A stretch of DNA of 64,000 bases, taken from positions 164,008,297-164,072,296 of the forward strand of contig CM070874.1 of the NCBI GenBank assembly GCA_036365515.1, written 5' to 3'. This DNA is from Torymus aiolomorphi. Its lineage: Eukaryota; Arthropoda; Insecta; Hymenoptera; Torymidae. The stretch's first letter is position 1. Every line of letters begins with the position of its first letter. Below, one piece after another: positions 19,678 through 31,378 of this stretch. The translations under genes were made by a program, and so were the position numbers. The notes under the pieces are model-generated. The model saw only the letters and a list, made by a program, of their open reading frames with translations. It ran no database searches and had not been told where the DNA came from.

Positions 19678-20262
19678 TTATCAATTGAAGGAAACGCCCG
19701 ACGATTTATGTTAATTTAATAAGTGAATCTAACGGCTATTCAGGGCGAAACATAAAGATAAGGAAGGTAACTAACTTATCAATCACTTTTTTCTATATAT
19801 GTGTTTAAATACATATTTAAATTTTTAAAAGCTATTTGACACAATAAATAGCAGTCAAAGAATTATGCACAATATTATTATAATTAAAGTGCAGACAAGA
19901 ATTTTTAAAGGATATGGAAAGGGAAGGTAAACGTATAAGATAAAAAATGAGAACGAAAAAATAACGGCCCAGGCCGGGGTCGAACCGACAACCTTCTGCT
20001 TACCGGGCAGCTACGCTACCATTTGCGCCACTGGGCTGACAATCTTTTCCAGACCCTAACCGCTACTTAATCGTTCTCAATTTTTATTTCCCAAATCCAC
20101 CCCGTCTGCATTATTTTCAGCCGAAGCAGACAATATTATTTTATCAATTGAAGGAAACGCCCGACGATTTATGTTAATTTAATAAGTGAATCTAACGGCT
20201 ATTCAGGGCGAAACATAATAGATAAGGAAGGTAACTAACTTATCAATCACTTTTTTCTATAT
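19678..20262. repeat. Two ~120-bp direct repeats enclosing a tRNA-like insertion
   Basis: The segment tatcaattgaaggaaacgcc... through cacttttttctatat occurs at about 19678-19800 and again at 20141-20262, almost identically. The 340 bp between contain the tRNA-like sequence. The arrangement could be a tandem duplication or two short terminal repeats. The second copy abuts the element starting at 20263. Confidence 0.75.
19967..20036 (-). tRNA. tRNA-like sequence, probably a pseudo-tRNA or SINE head
   Basis: On the minus strand a 70-nt sequence folds with an acceptor stem (GCCCAG/CTGGGC), a short D stem, an anticodon stem CTGC/GCAG with loop CCGGTAA, and a perfect-length T arm (GTCGG/CCGGC around TTCGACC). 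The anticodon would be GGT (Thr). Position 33 is C rather than the near-universal U, and pairs 7 and 27-43 are mismatched, so I doubt function. Box B GGTTCGACCCC is intact, so RNA polymerase III transcription is conceivable. Confidence 0.55.
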
Positions 20263-21722
20263 GGCCGAATCCATTTCAAATCAGGTGGATCGCGTATGCC
20301 TATGTCACCGATCATTTTGGAATTAAAGTATTCATATTCTTCTCCAAAAATTATTTAACCCGTATATTTTTATTTTTTTGTTGCATCAAAATTTCATGCG
20401 TTCAGCAATGGCAAAAAATTCTGAGAAAAACCTTACTTAGAAAAAAATGTTTTCAATGTAATTTTCAAACCGCTACTGCTTCACCAGTTTTTTAAGCTTT
20501 TTAGCGTGTAACACATAATTTCACTAAGGTTTGAGTCCTCTTTCACTTCCTTTATGTTATTTTAAAAAAAAATAAAAAATGCACGAGTTATGTACTTTTT
20601 ACTGAAAAATGCACGTTTTAGAAAAGTGCATTTTTTTCAAAAACGCCATTTTTTTTTGCTCAATTTTTGTTTGTCCTGATAGAGGACCTAAATACCTATC
20701 TAGAAGTATTTGTGAAATTCCCGACCCGTGCCCAGGAATAGCGATCATTAATGAGATAATACAGAAACAAATTTTTCACGCTTAACCCTTACATATAGTC
20801 AATGGTATAACAGTCAATATAAAGGTTTTTATCTTTGTGCGTAAGCAATATACAAGTACACATAGTATCTGTTGTATTTTTTATTTTTGTCTTTTAGATT
20901 TTTTATTTTTATAACTACCTTTGTTTTTAGTAGTTAAGTAATACATATATGTACATGAGCGTAAGTAATACATATATGTACACGTATGAGTTTATGTACT
21001 TATACATTGGTCCGCTAGATGGCTATCTTTAGATCTTTTATGTACCAAGAAAAGTTCGGTTTCTGCTATAAGTACACCTCCAGTATTTTTTAAAACTATC
21101 ATATTTTTGAAAATTATTATATATTTCACCTGATTAACTTAACTGCGATGTCTCAAAATTATTCAACGAAGAGAATCAAATGTGCAGATTTTTTAAATAA
21201 GCACAAAAAAATTTTTTACGAACCTAATTCCGTGCGTTTTAAACAACTTGAGAATCTTGCTCATCCATTGAAGCTTCACTATCCTGATTTACCTTTGACC
21301 CCCTCTACATATCTGTGTAGATGTTGTTACGAGCATGCTTTAGAATTGGTGACTAGCACTGACAATGAATTTTCAACGGATGATAATTTTATCGACAACG
21401 GAATCGATAGAGATGAAGATTTTTTGCCAAGTACTCCATAACGCGTGGAAGAATTTAATAATAAAACAAGGACATTTTTCTCAGGATATGTATCGCCTTT
21501 TAAGAGGAAAAATCTTATACGTGAAAAATCAATTGAAAATTACGTAAAAAAGAAAACGAAAACTATACTTTCAATTGTCTAATGCCCTCGATGTGAAGTA
21601 GAATAATGTTTATGACGTTTCTATAAAAGCAAACGAATCAATTGCATGCCGTTGTACAGAATGGGTATAAAATGTTGGTTTAGCCTTGCAAAAGTGTTCT
21701 ACGGTATATACCCATAGACATG
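20263..21722 (+). mobile_element. Second, degraded copy of the long-TIR element (left half)
   Basis: Starts GGCCGAATCCATTTCAAATC and follows the 9136-9733 TIR at roughly 75-80 percent identity (ttcatgcgttcagcaatggc, gtcctgatagaggacc). It is cut at about 21710-21722, inside the transposase gene, by the 21723-23650 foldback. No right half is visible beyond 23650. Confidence 0.8.
21148..21710 (+). pseudogene. Transposase of the second long-TIR copy, N-terminal fragment
   Basis: The first 97 codons (21148-21441) match the N-terminus of the 667-aa protein (start MSQNYSTKRIKCADFL, then TPSTYLCRCC and DRDEDFLPSTP). A TAA follows where the intact copy continues, and homologous residues carry on in the same and shifted frames to about 21710 (for example YVSPFKRKNLIREKSIENYV). 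It ends where the foldback begins, so it is truncated and inactive. Confidence 0.8.
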
Positions 21723-23650
21723 TATATGGGAGGGTCCAGCAGAAACGGGCCACCGAGCGCGCGCGGTGTCTTTTTTCGCGTAAAAGGCGCTCTGTTTAAC
21801 TCGTTCATAATCGTATGCTGCGTCTTTGAAAAAAAAACCAATCACCTATGTCGATAGATTTTTTCCTGCTCTTTCCAATGGTGCCATTGTTTTTATTGCG
21901 AAACGCTTTCTTTCGGACGAAAACTCGAGTTGAATATTGAAACCCATTTTTCTCAAAGTATATCATGTTTTTTTTCAAAATAAACTACACCATTGGAAAG
22001 TACAACTCTTAAGCTTCAAAACCCTATCTTGGAGAAGTTGGAGAAATAAAGGGTTTAAAAGTAACAACATGAAAAAGACAGCGCCGAGGGTCCGCGCGAG
22101 CCCCTCGCACCCGTGCGTACGGCACGTTTAAGTGCACGCTCTATTCAATTTGCTAATAATCGTGTACCAAGTCTCTGAAAAAAGAACTAAGGACATATAT
22201 CGATAGATTTTTTCCTGCTGTTTCCAATGGTGCTATTATTTTTATTCCGAAATGCACGAGAAAGTTTACGGAAAGTATCCGACAATTATATATTGACGCC
22301 CCAAGATTTATACAAATGGGCAACTGAGTATTTCAAAAATATTGAGTGCTTTTTTTCATCAAAAGACGATTACTTAAAGGCTACAGAAAAGATACATAAT
22401 AGGCTAGCCTCAGCTAAGACAATACCTGGAACTCAATTGTTTCATTGTATTAAATTATTAAATGATGCCAAAAAGTTAGAACTTAAAAGATTTTCAGCGT
22501 CAGAAGATTCTCAATTATATCCACCAATCAAAAAAGAAAAAGTACTTAAAACTCAAACAAAGAAAGAAGTGGATGTCGCAAAAAGGACAATTCTTATAAA
22601 ATCAAAAAAATGTAAAAAAATTAGAATTTAAAGGAAAAGGTAATATTGTTATGCCAGATTAAACCATCTATAAGGTTATTTTAAATTTCTGTTTCACTGC
22701 TTTCAGTGCGTTCATGGATATTTTTATGTTTAATATATTATGTTTTTCAAATTTTGTTATATAAATGAACAAAGTTCATTGTAATATTATACTAACTGTT
22801 ACAACTAGATCCACAAAATTATGTCCACGCATTGGCATTGTAAGTTACAAAACATTTTATATTTACAAAAAAGAAAGGGCGAAATAGCACATCGCGTATA
22901 TTAATCCGCCCTTGAGCATAGCGTAAAAAGTTCGGGCAGCCGCTGTCTTTTTGATCTTACTATTTTTGAACTTTTCATGTTTCAACTTAAAAATATAATA
23001 TTTAATAGTTTAAGATTTGTACTTTTGAAGAATATAATTCATTTTGAAGAAAAGACTGATATTTTGTTGAAAAAATAGAGTTTAAACATTCAAATGGAAT
23101 TTTCAACTAGAAGGAAGCATTTCGGAATAAAAATAATAGCACCATTGGAAAGAGCAGGAAAAAATCTATCGATATATGTCCTTAGTTCTTTTTTCAGAGA
23201 CTTGGTACACGATTATTAGCACATTGAATAGAGCGTGCACTTAAACGTGCCGTACGCACGGGCGCGAGGGGCTCGCGCGGACCCTCGGCGCTGTCTTTTT
23301 CATGTTGTTACTTTTAAACCCTTTATTTCTCCAACTTCTTCAAGATATGGTTTTGAAGCTTAAGAGTTGTACTTTCCATTGGTGTAGTTTATTTGAAAAA
23401 AAAAACATGATATACTTTGAGAAAAATGGCTTTCAATATTCAACTCGAGTTTTCGTCCGGAAGAACGCGTTTCGCAATAAAAACAATGGCGCAATTGGAA
23501 AGAGCAGAAAAAAATCTATCGATATAGGTCCTTGGTTTTTTTTTCAAAGACGCAGCATACGATTATGAGCGAGTTAAACAGTGCGCCTTTTACGCGAAAA
23601 AAGGCACCGCGCGCGCTCGGTGGCCCGTTTCTGCTGGACGCTCCCATATA
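21723..23650. mobile_element. Foldback element with ~533-bp arms (1.93 kb)
   Basis: Arms 21723-22255 and 23117-23650 are inverted copies beginning TATGGGAG(G/C)GTCCAGCAG. Each contains two related sub-blocks (tctatcgatat.ggtccttagttc, ctttccaatggtg) and GC-rich ends (gggccaccgagcgcgcgcgg). The 860-bp core carries a coding remnant. I see no clean target duplication. ORFs in the right arm (23302-23568) are incidental. Confidence 0.8.
22256..22631 (+). pseudogene. C-terminal transposase fragment inside the foldback core
   Basis: About 125 codons starting ARESLRKVSDNY, with TPQDLYKWATEYFKNI and RLASAKTIPGTQLFHC, then a lysine-rich tail. It fills the position of the C-terminus in proteins of the HGKGAVDG transposase family (the 667-aa copy has NANDFAIHV...YPGIQK there), but belongs to another lineage. 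The first codons of the open frame are arm sequence, so it has no start of its own. It may be the relic of the autonomous parent of this foldback family. Confidence 0.55.
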
Positions 23651-23990
23651 GGTATACATTACCTATGAAAGTGGTGGAAACTTTGAGAATTTTTTCTGAG
23701 AAAACTATAAGTCGAAAGTAAAAATATGTAAGGACCTTTTTGACTCAGAATGAGCCAAAGAATGCGAATATATTTTTCTCAGGTCGAAAAAATTAATTTA
23801 ATAATCAATTTTATTTAATTGTTTATAAAAATTGTTAATAACAATTGTTCTTTGGATTTTTTCGCTGGCCACCTACGAAATTTGGATTCAGGGACTCAAA
23901 ATACATAAGAAAAACCTAGGTGGCCGGTGGGGCATGCAATCGACCACGAAACCTGGGATGGCGCCCCTAGACTAAAAAATAAAATCACTA
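23651..23990. other. Spacer, nothing recognised
   Basis: Contains an imperfect hairpin (ctggccacctacg / cctaggtggccgg near 23870-23930) but no ORF or known family. Confidence 0.5.
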
Positions 23991-25234
23991 CCCTATTGAA
24001 AAATCTCAGGTGAGATCTCAGGTAACTTCTCAGGTGAGATCTCATGTTATTTCATGTGTCAATTTCTCACCTGAGATTCTGCTGCAGATGCTGCGGAAAA
24101 CCTAAATAAGTTAACCTAAGTAAATAGAAAATCAGGTTCTGCCCTACTAAAAAAGTGCAGCTGATTATCAGCTGATAATCAGGTGATAATCGTGCCAAAA
24201 CGGCACCTGATCATCAGCTAATTTTCACATGAAAATTTATCATTTAAAATTTATTTATTATTTATTATTATAATTTATTATTATTGTTCATTTACTTGAA
24301 TCTATACGGTTAACTAATGTATTTAAAATAATGTACACTGTGGCAAAGAAGTTTTGAATTATTTGTCATAATTTAGGAATGTAAAATTAAAATTAACAAT
24401 AATAAATGATAATAATAATTAATAATAAATAAAAATATCAACAGGATTTTCAGGTCAAAATCAGCTGATAATCAGATGATAATCACCTGACAGTCACCTT
24501 ATAGTTATCCGATTCTCAGATGATTATCAGCTGATATGCACCTGAAAATCGTGTTAATATTTTCATTTATTATGAATTATTATTATTATAAATTATTGTT
24601 AGTAATGTTACATTCCTAAATTGTAACAAATAATTCAAAACTTCTTTGTCAGCATCTACATTTTTCAACATTTTTTCGAACACATTAATTAATCGTAGAT
24701 TCAAGTAAATGAACCATGATAGTACTTTATAATAATAAATAAGAATAATTAATAATAAATAAATTTTAAAAGATAAATTTTCATTTGAAAATCGGATGAT
24801 AATCAGGTGCAGTTTTGGCACGATAATCAGCTGCACTTTTTCAGTAGGGTGCAGTATTAGAAATCACCTGTTAGGATGTTTTACCCCCTAGATAAAGTTA
24901 AAAATGCATGTTTAGAAGCATTTTACACAATTTTCTAATTTTTACAAATTCGGTACATGAGATCTCATCTTAAATCTCACCTGATATCTCAGCAGCTAAA
25001 TCACCTGAGATCTTGTGCACCAAATTTGTAAAAATTGGAAAGTTGTATAAAATGCTTCTAAAAATGCATTTTTGAGTTCATCTAGGGGGTAAAACATCCT
25101 AACAGGCGATTTCCAATACTGAAGAACCTGATTTTCTATTTACATAGGTTTTCCGCAGCATCTGGAGCAGAATCTCAGGTAGGAAATTGAGACAAGAAAT
25201 AACACGTAATCTCACCTGAGATTTTTTAGTAGGG
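23991..25234. mobile_element. CCC-terminated palindromic-word element, CTCAGGTGAGAT type
   Basis: The left end is CCCTATTGAAAAATCTCAGG and the right end the inverse, ending ..TTTTTTAGTAGGG. The body repeats the palindromic word atctcaggtgagat, and the arms match over 23991-24141 and 25085-25234, including gcagatgctgcggaaaacc and a ggatgttttaccccctag segment inverted at 24873 and 25082. No clean target duplication. A nested relative is at 24142-24849 and another copy at 26606-27085. Confidence 0.8.
24142..24849. mobile_element. Nested CCC-terminated element, ATCAGCTGATAATC type (708 bp)
   Basis: TIR CCCTACT(A/G)AAAAAGTGCAGC. TG is duplicated at 24140-24141 and 24850-24851. The opposite arm of the host element reads ggttcttcagtattgg at this point, an empty site. 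The ends consist of the palindromic word attatcagctgataat in many variants; the middle is AT-rich (aataataaat runs). ORF 24570-24836 is fortuitous. Confidence 0.85.
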
Positions 25235-25330
25235 GATACTTTCAGTGTTACGTCATTTTCAAGTAAACAAAGATAAATTTTTGATGTCATAATGAATAGT
25301 TTGAATGACGTTAACAATTATATGAATAAT

Positions 25331-25760
25331 ACATGTTTCTTTATTGATGGACCAGATGGTAGCAGTAAAAGTTATATTTATTGAATTCAATTATTACCCA
25401 TTTAAATCGAAAAAACATTTCTGTATTGCCTGTTGTCTGGACTGGCATAGCCACAAATTTATTAATAAATGGTAGAACATCACATGTAACTTTTAAATTA
25501 GCAATAAATATCAATGATGAAATTCAGAATATGGAAGATAAATTATTTAAATATTTATGTGAAACTAATGAAATATTTGGTGGTAAAGTTGTGTTAGTAT
25601 CCGGTGATTTTAGACAAACATTGCCTGTAGTTAAACATGGCAATAGAACTAAAATTGTTGAAAATTGTGTCAAAAATAGTTATTTATGGAGCAATTTTAA
25701 ACAATTTTTTTTTAAAGAAAATCTGCAAGTTGACTGTGGAGAAAAAAATTCAAACAAGGG
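25331..25760 (+). pseudogene. Pif1-type (Helitron-like) helicase remnant, N-terminal part
   Basis: A degenerate Walker A (GPDGSSKS, 25349-25372) is followed after a +1 shift by NISVLPVVWTGIATNLLINGRTSHVTFKLAI (motif Ia-like). The frame then jumps, apparently deleting motif II, to FGGKVVLVSGDFRQTLPVVKHG (motif III). The GDFRQTLPV word is diagnostic of Pif1 and of the helicase domain of Helitrons. The tail after about 25740 is not conserved. Broken by a frameshift and an internal deletion. Confidence 0.75.
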
Positions 25761-25984
25761 CTATCAGGTATTGGAGGTGGTATATATTCGAATAATTATA
25801 ATGTTCGATATTTATTTCTCAAATACAGTGCATGAATTTTCCAGCAGCTATTTAATTTTCATGTGCCTATAAATCAATGTTGCTGCTGCTTTTTACTTCT
25901 CATATACAGCGGATAAATTTTGCTGCCACTTTATAATTTTACTCTTATACGTATAATATGGCTTAATTTAAGATTTCATTTGAT

Positions 25985-26215
25985 ACTAGGTTTCTTGCGT
26001 ATATTTTATCAGTATTAGTAATTGTATTATTTTTAATGTAGATTTTCAAAATTTTTTCTGATGTTACCCTTGGTAATGCGACATACAATTGACCATAACA
26101 AAGACTGGGGCACGTATATAGATTCCAACTTTATTAAATGTCTAACTTTGAGATTTATTTATTGTCATTGCATAACCTAATCTACTTGGAAATTAACGTC
26201 TTTTCATTTCAAATA
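25985..26215 (-). pseudogene. Pif1-type helicase remnant, C-terminal motif, opposite strand
   Basis: On the minus strand the words LGYAMTINKSQS, FNKVGIYIRAPVF and NCMSHYQG recall motifs V-VI of Pif1/Helitron helicases (typically a Y-A-T-x-H/N-KSQG-x-T motif and a QLYVALSRV-type motif). A stop replaces Q after KSQS. It faces the 25331 fragment, so the gene has been rearranged by inversion. Confidence 0.65.
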
Positions 26216-26605
26216 GCAAATCTTCTTTCGATGTAGTTACGACTATAGCAGCCCTTGCATCATGAAGTTACTGCTTGCTTTGCATGTATAACCACCCATG
26301 TTTACATATATGCACCCATATTCACCCATAACCACCCATATTTACCCATAACCCTCCATATTTACCAATACCCCTCCACTATTATTAAGGAGCTTTCCCT
26401 TTGTTTTACTCAATAGATATTATATATATATAAAAGGGGGGAATGGACAACCACAGACCAAGGACTACAGACCGTTATCCTTTTAGTATAATAGGAGATT
26501 TTTAATAATCTTGTTCCTAAAAAGATTCAGAAAAAAAGCTTGAAAATAAGTTCTTTTTTTTATGACATTCCCAAATTTTGACAACGAACCTTTCTGATTA
26601 TTTCA
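26216..26605. other. Spacer with ACCCATA repeats
   Basis: A C-rich simple repeat, (t)accacccata(tt), runs about 26285-26370, followed by a tatata stretch and ggggggaatggac. No ORF. It could be the non-coding end of a Helitron, but no terminal hairpin plus CTRR is obvious. Confidence 0.5.
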
Positions 26606-27085
26606 CCCTATTGAAAAATCTCAGGTGAGATCTCAGGTGATTTCTCAGGTGAGATCTCATGTAAAATCTCACGCCAAAATCTCACCTGAGATTCCACTCC
26701 AGATGCTGCAGAAAACTTACGTTAATTGAAAATTAGCTTCTTCAGTATTGGGAATCACCTTTTAGGATGTTTTACCCCCCAGATGAGCTCAAAAATACAT
26801 GTTTAAAAGCATTTTACACAATTTTTCAATTTTTAAAACTTGATACATGAGATCTCAGGTGATTTCTCAGGTGAGATATCATGTATCAATTTTGAAAAAT
26901 TGAAAAATTGTGTAAAATGCTTTTAAACATGTATTTTTGAGCACATCTGGGGGGTAAAACATCCTAAAAGGCCATTCCCAATACTGAAGAAGCTGATCTT
27001 TAATTAACGTAAGTTTTCTGCAGCATCTGGAGCAGAATCTCAGGTGAGATTTTGGCGTGAGATTTTGCATGAGATTACACCTCTA
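26606..27085. mobile_element. Second CTCAGGTGAGAT-type element, right end lost
   Basis: Begins CCCTATTGAAAAATCTCAGG like the 23991 element and folds on itself about 26850, with the same ggatgttttaccccccagatg block inverted at 26765 and 26945. The right arm fades out after ttttgcatgagattac at about 27077, about 40 bp short of the expected terminus. Confidence 0.75.
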
Positions 27086-28959
27086 ACAAAATCTAACAAC
27101 ATTTAAAGAATTAGTTGATCAATTGTTTCAGATTTGCTATTTTTCTACATTGTTTTCTATTTTCTGTTTATTCAATTCAGTTCATCCACTATTTCACATC
27201 ATTTATATTCTAAAATATTTTGGTCATATTCAAATAATTTTAAAATTCTTTTGATCCATATTTACTTATATACAAAAGTTAACATGAACTCTAATTTTTT
27301 TTGTGTATTACCCTGGTTAAAATGGATTAAAATTCTAAAATTGTTTGAAACGGTCTGGTATGAAAATCCAAAAAGGTTCAGAAAAGGAAATATCTTTTGG
27401 AACTGGATCTGTCTGACCCCCTTAAGACATTTTAACTAGGGTACCCATTTTGTACATGTACACCTATGACTGAATTGAATCTATATTTCATTTCTACAAA
27501 TTACTATTTGGGCTGATGGCTAACGTTTTTAAACAAGTGAATGTTAAATTGAAAGTGTTATATTTTATTAAAAACTAACAAATTTTAAAACGGGTATTGC
27601 ACACTTAACAATAAATTAATACATATTTTAAATTGATATATATCATGTGTTATTATATTTTATACTAAATTTTTTATAAGAAAAATTATTACGTGAATGA
27701 TTTTGCAAAAAAAAATTCAAAATGAAATTGTTAATCAAGTTTTAATCTAATACATTTGCTTGAAGCTCTTTTTTAAAGAAAATCATTAAGAAATTTGGAC
27801 TGATCTCTCACACACGAAAAACTTATTGTATGTATATATATAAATCCTAAGATAAGAATACATTTCTAAATTAGTGAGTATCAATATTTATTTTGTTACC
27901 TTATGAAGTTTAAAAATTAATTTATAAATTTATTGCATTAAGATTAAATAAATAATAAATACCACTTTGTTTTCAACTGGCCACTGTAATCGCTTCTTCA
28001 AAAGTTGCAAAAAATATTAGTCAATTCTATAAATATATACTTAGTCTATACTTGAAACATGCAACCTTTTTAAAAATCTTGTTCAAATATCAAATGATAA
28101 ACAAAAAGTACAAAATGTAGAAATTCGACCTATATTAAATCTTCTGTGTCTATATATATATATATAACCTAAGTCTCCTATACCTAAGGTTTGCGTATCT
28201 ATCTATGTATGTGATTGTGTGAGAGATGCGCTGTGTGTGGGCAACTTGTATGACTTTATATGTGGATATCCATGTATTGTAAATAAATTTTAGGTTATAT
28301 TTTAGAGCGAATCCACATTGCGTGCTGTGCGTCGTGCCCGTGCAATTTGTGCCGTACCAAAAAGAAAGTGTTGTTCGACATCTACATACTTATTACCGCA
28401 GGATAAAGAGAAAGAACCTACTCTCTAGAGTCTAGAGGCACAGGCCTGTGCTTTTGTGCTTTTGTACCAAGCGAAAAAAATTAATTGTCCGATATCTGGC
28501 ATACTCATGACCCATGGCAGGAGTTCAATATGTTAATCATAGACTTATAACTCATACAGTGCGCGCTCCCGTGCAAAGCGCTGAAGCCGGGCAAGAGAGA
28601 GAGGGCAATAGCTGTGGTCATGCTCTCTCTTTCCAACGAATATAGACGCATATAGAAGCGTACGGCTTAAGAAACTTTTGGACAAAGTCACTGGATAACA
28701 AGCCGATTAGTTCTGTTATCCATCCGCGAGATGGTGCTGACTGCCGCCCAATATATATAGATATATAAGCCTGTATAAGAAGAGTATATATAGATATACA
28801 CGTGTATATAAGATATCAGACTAATAAAATAATTGTTAATGAATTAAAATAAAATGTTATTTTACAAATTATTATTGTTTTGATTTATTTAAAAGATTTT
28901 ACTGCATTTAAAATAATATAAACTATTCTATGAAACTGGGTAATGTAATGTTTTTGTTT
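27086..28959. other. AT-rich sequence, nothing coding recognised
   Basis: Short tatata microsatellites (28152-28166, 28750-28800), a gagagag run near 28598, and an isolated CTCF-like word CCGCGAGATGGTGCTG at 28724-28739. ORF 27134-27439 is F/Y/K-rich and has no family. It may include the 5' end of the P-type element that starts coding at 29110; no TIR could be recognised. Confidence 0.5.
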
Positions 28960-29109
28960 CGGCAATCGCGCGGGAAGCGTGTAATAAGGCGGGAGTGTCT
29001 TTCTGACAGCGGAGGCAGGAGTGTTGCAGTTCCGACGGCGTCTTTTACTTCAAGAGTCTTGACTTTCTTTTAAAGTATTTTTATATTAGTTTTTTGAGAA
29101 ATTTGAGTC

Positions 29110-29210
29110 ATGGCACCATCTCGAGCACGTTGTGCGAATGAAGGATGCACAAACATGAAGGCGAAAAACCCTACACTAATTTTTCATCGCTTTCCAAAGG
29201 ATGAAAAACG
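29110..29210 (+). pseudogene. P-type transposase, exon 1 (N-terminal half of THAP domain)
   Basis: ATG at 29110 in context gagtcATGG. The 33 codons give the start of a THAP zinc finger: cysteines at residues 8 and 13 (CANEGC) and FHRFPKD at 25-31. The exon ends aaacg followed by gttaga (donor). Joining to the acceptor acatag at 41856-41861 keeps the frame and continues the domain with QLDW, then RLCNDHF. THAP domains bind the transposon ends in P elements. Exon 1 is thus 12.65 kb from exon 2, the gap being filled by later insertions. This exon looks intact but the gene is broken downstream. Confidence 0.75.
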
Positions 29211-31292
29211 GTTAGATTGTTTTGATTAACTTTTTCTTTATAATGAATAGTTTTATATTAAATAAATTGAAATTGTTATTATCAAACATTGATTGATAAT
29301 CTTATTTTGGGCGAGACCTGACAAACAATTAATGAAATTATTATTATAGGTTATATTTCTGAGCTAATAATAAATTAATTAAATAATAAATTATCTTTAA
29401 AATAATTTTAATTATTTAGCTACTAAATTTATTTTCTTTTTATTTTTGTAATAATGAAACCATTTAAATTTGACAAATTTTTGTTGAAGTGTGTTTGTAT
29501 AGGGTGACTACACCAGGATTGGAACAGTCACCAGTTAACGAACATTTTCTTTTTATTATGAATTGTATATTTAACATGACGATAATTTTCGAATCCTTGA
29601 AAATTTTTATTTCATTTTATATATGATGTAATTAATAGATGTGCAAATTTTATCAAAATCGTGTTACTTTTTGACATATTTGATATTTAAAAGTTGTTGT
29701 TTTTGTTGTACAGTAACAATGGAGGGAAATTGGTTTAAACGTTTTTAAATTTTATGATTTTTGTAATTTTATGAGACAATCGAGATGAAAATTTTAATTT
29801 GCAATTTTTCAATAATGTTTTGTACGTATCTACATAACATTCCTTTATATACACGCTCATATAAACGACATATGAAAATAATTTTTTTTTTCTTAACTAT
29901 TGTCGCTATGACTTCTGGACCATCATATGGCGGGTTTTTTATACGAAACCTGAACGCTGATTTGCTGTTTAATGGATTTATCGTTCGACCTTAAATTGGT
30001 GCTATTTTTTAAAATATAAGCATTAAAAATTAATAAGAGACATAAGTAGATTAATTTTGTGGAATCCACGAGTTACTGAATTGTCAGCAGTTTTTTTTTT
30101 CACAAATCTGTACATTCAATCTGCTTCTCAAGACTTTATTACGCTGAATAAAGTGCCAGACATCGTTGTGTATTTTAATTTTTGCTTCCTCTTAGAGGAA
30201 GCTTTGTAATACTAAAATTTTAAGATTCTTTAAATTGCTCTACAAATATGACTAAAGGTGTTCGTTGTCGAGTTCTTTGGGCAAAATAATTGGTCCATAA
30301 ATTTCAGAGATATTTGAGGTAAAAATTAAAAAAATTTTTTTTTTAAATCGTAATTTTTCGAGAACGGTTCGATGAATCAGCTCCAGATTTCTAGACAATT
30401 TTGTATGTGATATAGATATTATGTATGTGAATTTTCATCAAGATCGTACGATTACTTTTTGATATTCAAAATTTTCCTATTTAACAAAGTCATTTTCTTT
30501 GTTGTCTGATAACAAAGAAAACTTGTTTTAATTTCTTTAAAATTTGGCGGAGATGTTGAGTGTATATTATTTATTATATGTTTTATTAGAGTAAAAGAAT
30601 TCGTTTATGAATTTCAGAGATATTCGAGGGTAAAACTGATTTAGCCCGGCCTCTTTTCAAATCGTAATTTTTCGGGTATATCTATACTAGAAAATGGTAA
30701 TGACACGTGCTACGCGAGCGCGTTTTTCACTTACTTTTGTTTTTTATTGAGGTTAATTTACAGCGCGCTTCACCGATACATGAAATTAGCTAGATACGCT
30801 GGCGAATTAGAAGCCGAGAAATACGTTTAACAATACTTTTGACTGTACTTCGATATTAATCGCGTTTTCTCTTTTTTTACATTTTATTTGCACGATCAGT
30901 TCGTGTTCTATTGTGTTAAATTTTCAAATTTGGCTTTAAAAATTAATTAAATGAATAAATAAATTAATTTTGAGGAACCCACGTACGTGCCAATGAATTG
31001 GCAGCGGTTTTTAATTTATAAAACATCCGCTCGCCTACGCACGAAACTCATGTAGGTGGAAAAAGCGTGCCTGTTTGTTAAGGCCCCCGTTACATAAGCG
31101 CGTGCATGCGAATGTACGCGTATGTGTGCGTAAGATATTTAGTAATTGTCGATGCAGCCAACGTGATAAGGGAGTATCTACACTGCGGGGTGCATCATGG
31201 GGCGCATCGTGGTGCGCGTTCAAACTGCGCATTCCAAGCTGAATTTACTTTTAAAAATATAACTGATTATAAAGATTGAGTACTTACTTATG
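29211..31292. repeat. P-type intron 1, proximal part, with a dispersed repeat (copy A)
   Basis: About 30185-31010 is the inverse of parts of 51270-52690. Both share gcttcctcttagaggaagc, the clause tcagagatatttgaggta followed by aatcgtaatttttcgagaacgg, and aacccacgtacgtgccaatgaattggcagcgg. No ORF. 29211-30180 is AT-rich with nothing recognised apart from a F/I-rich ORF (29785-29994) that I do not support. Confidence 0.6.
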
Positions 31293-31378
31293 GTATGAGG
31301 GAGTTACGATGACAAAATAAGCTAAACGAATATTTAAATTATTTTAGAACCCAAGTAGGCGGAGGATGTGAGGTCCAC
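31293..31378 (+). repeat. Satellite family A unit split by the giant element
   Basis: Reads gagggagttacgatgac, then ttatttaaatt-type core, acccaagtaggcggagg and aggtccac. It resumes at 38802 with acgcatataaggg. The consensus tccacgcatataag shows the giant element inserted between, duplicating AC. Confidence 0.85.
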
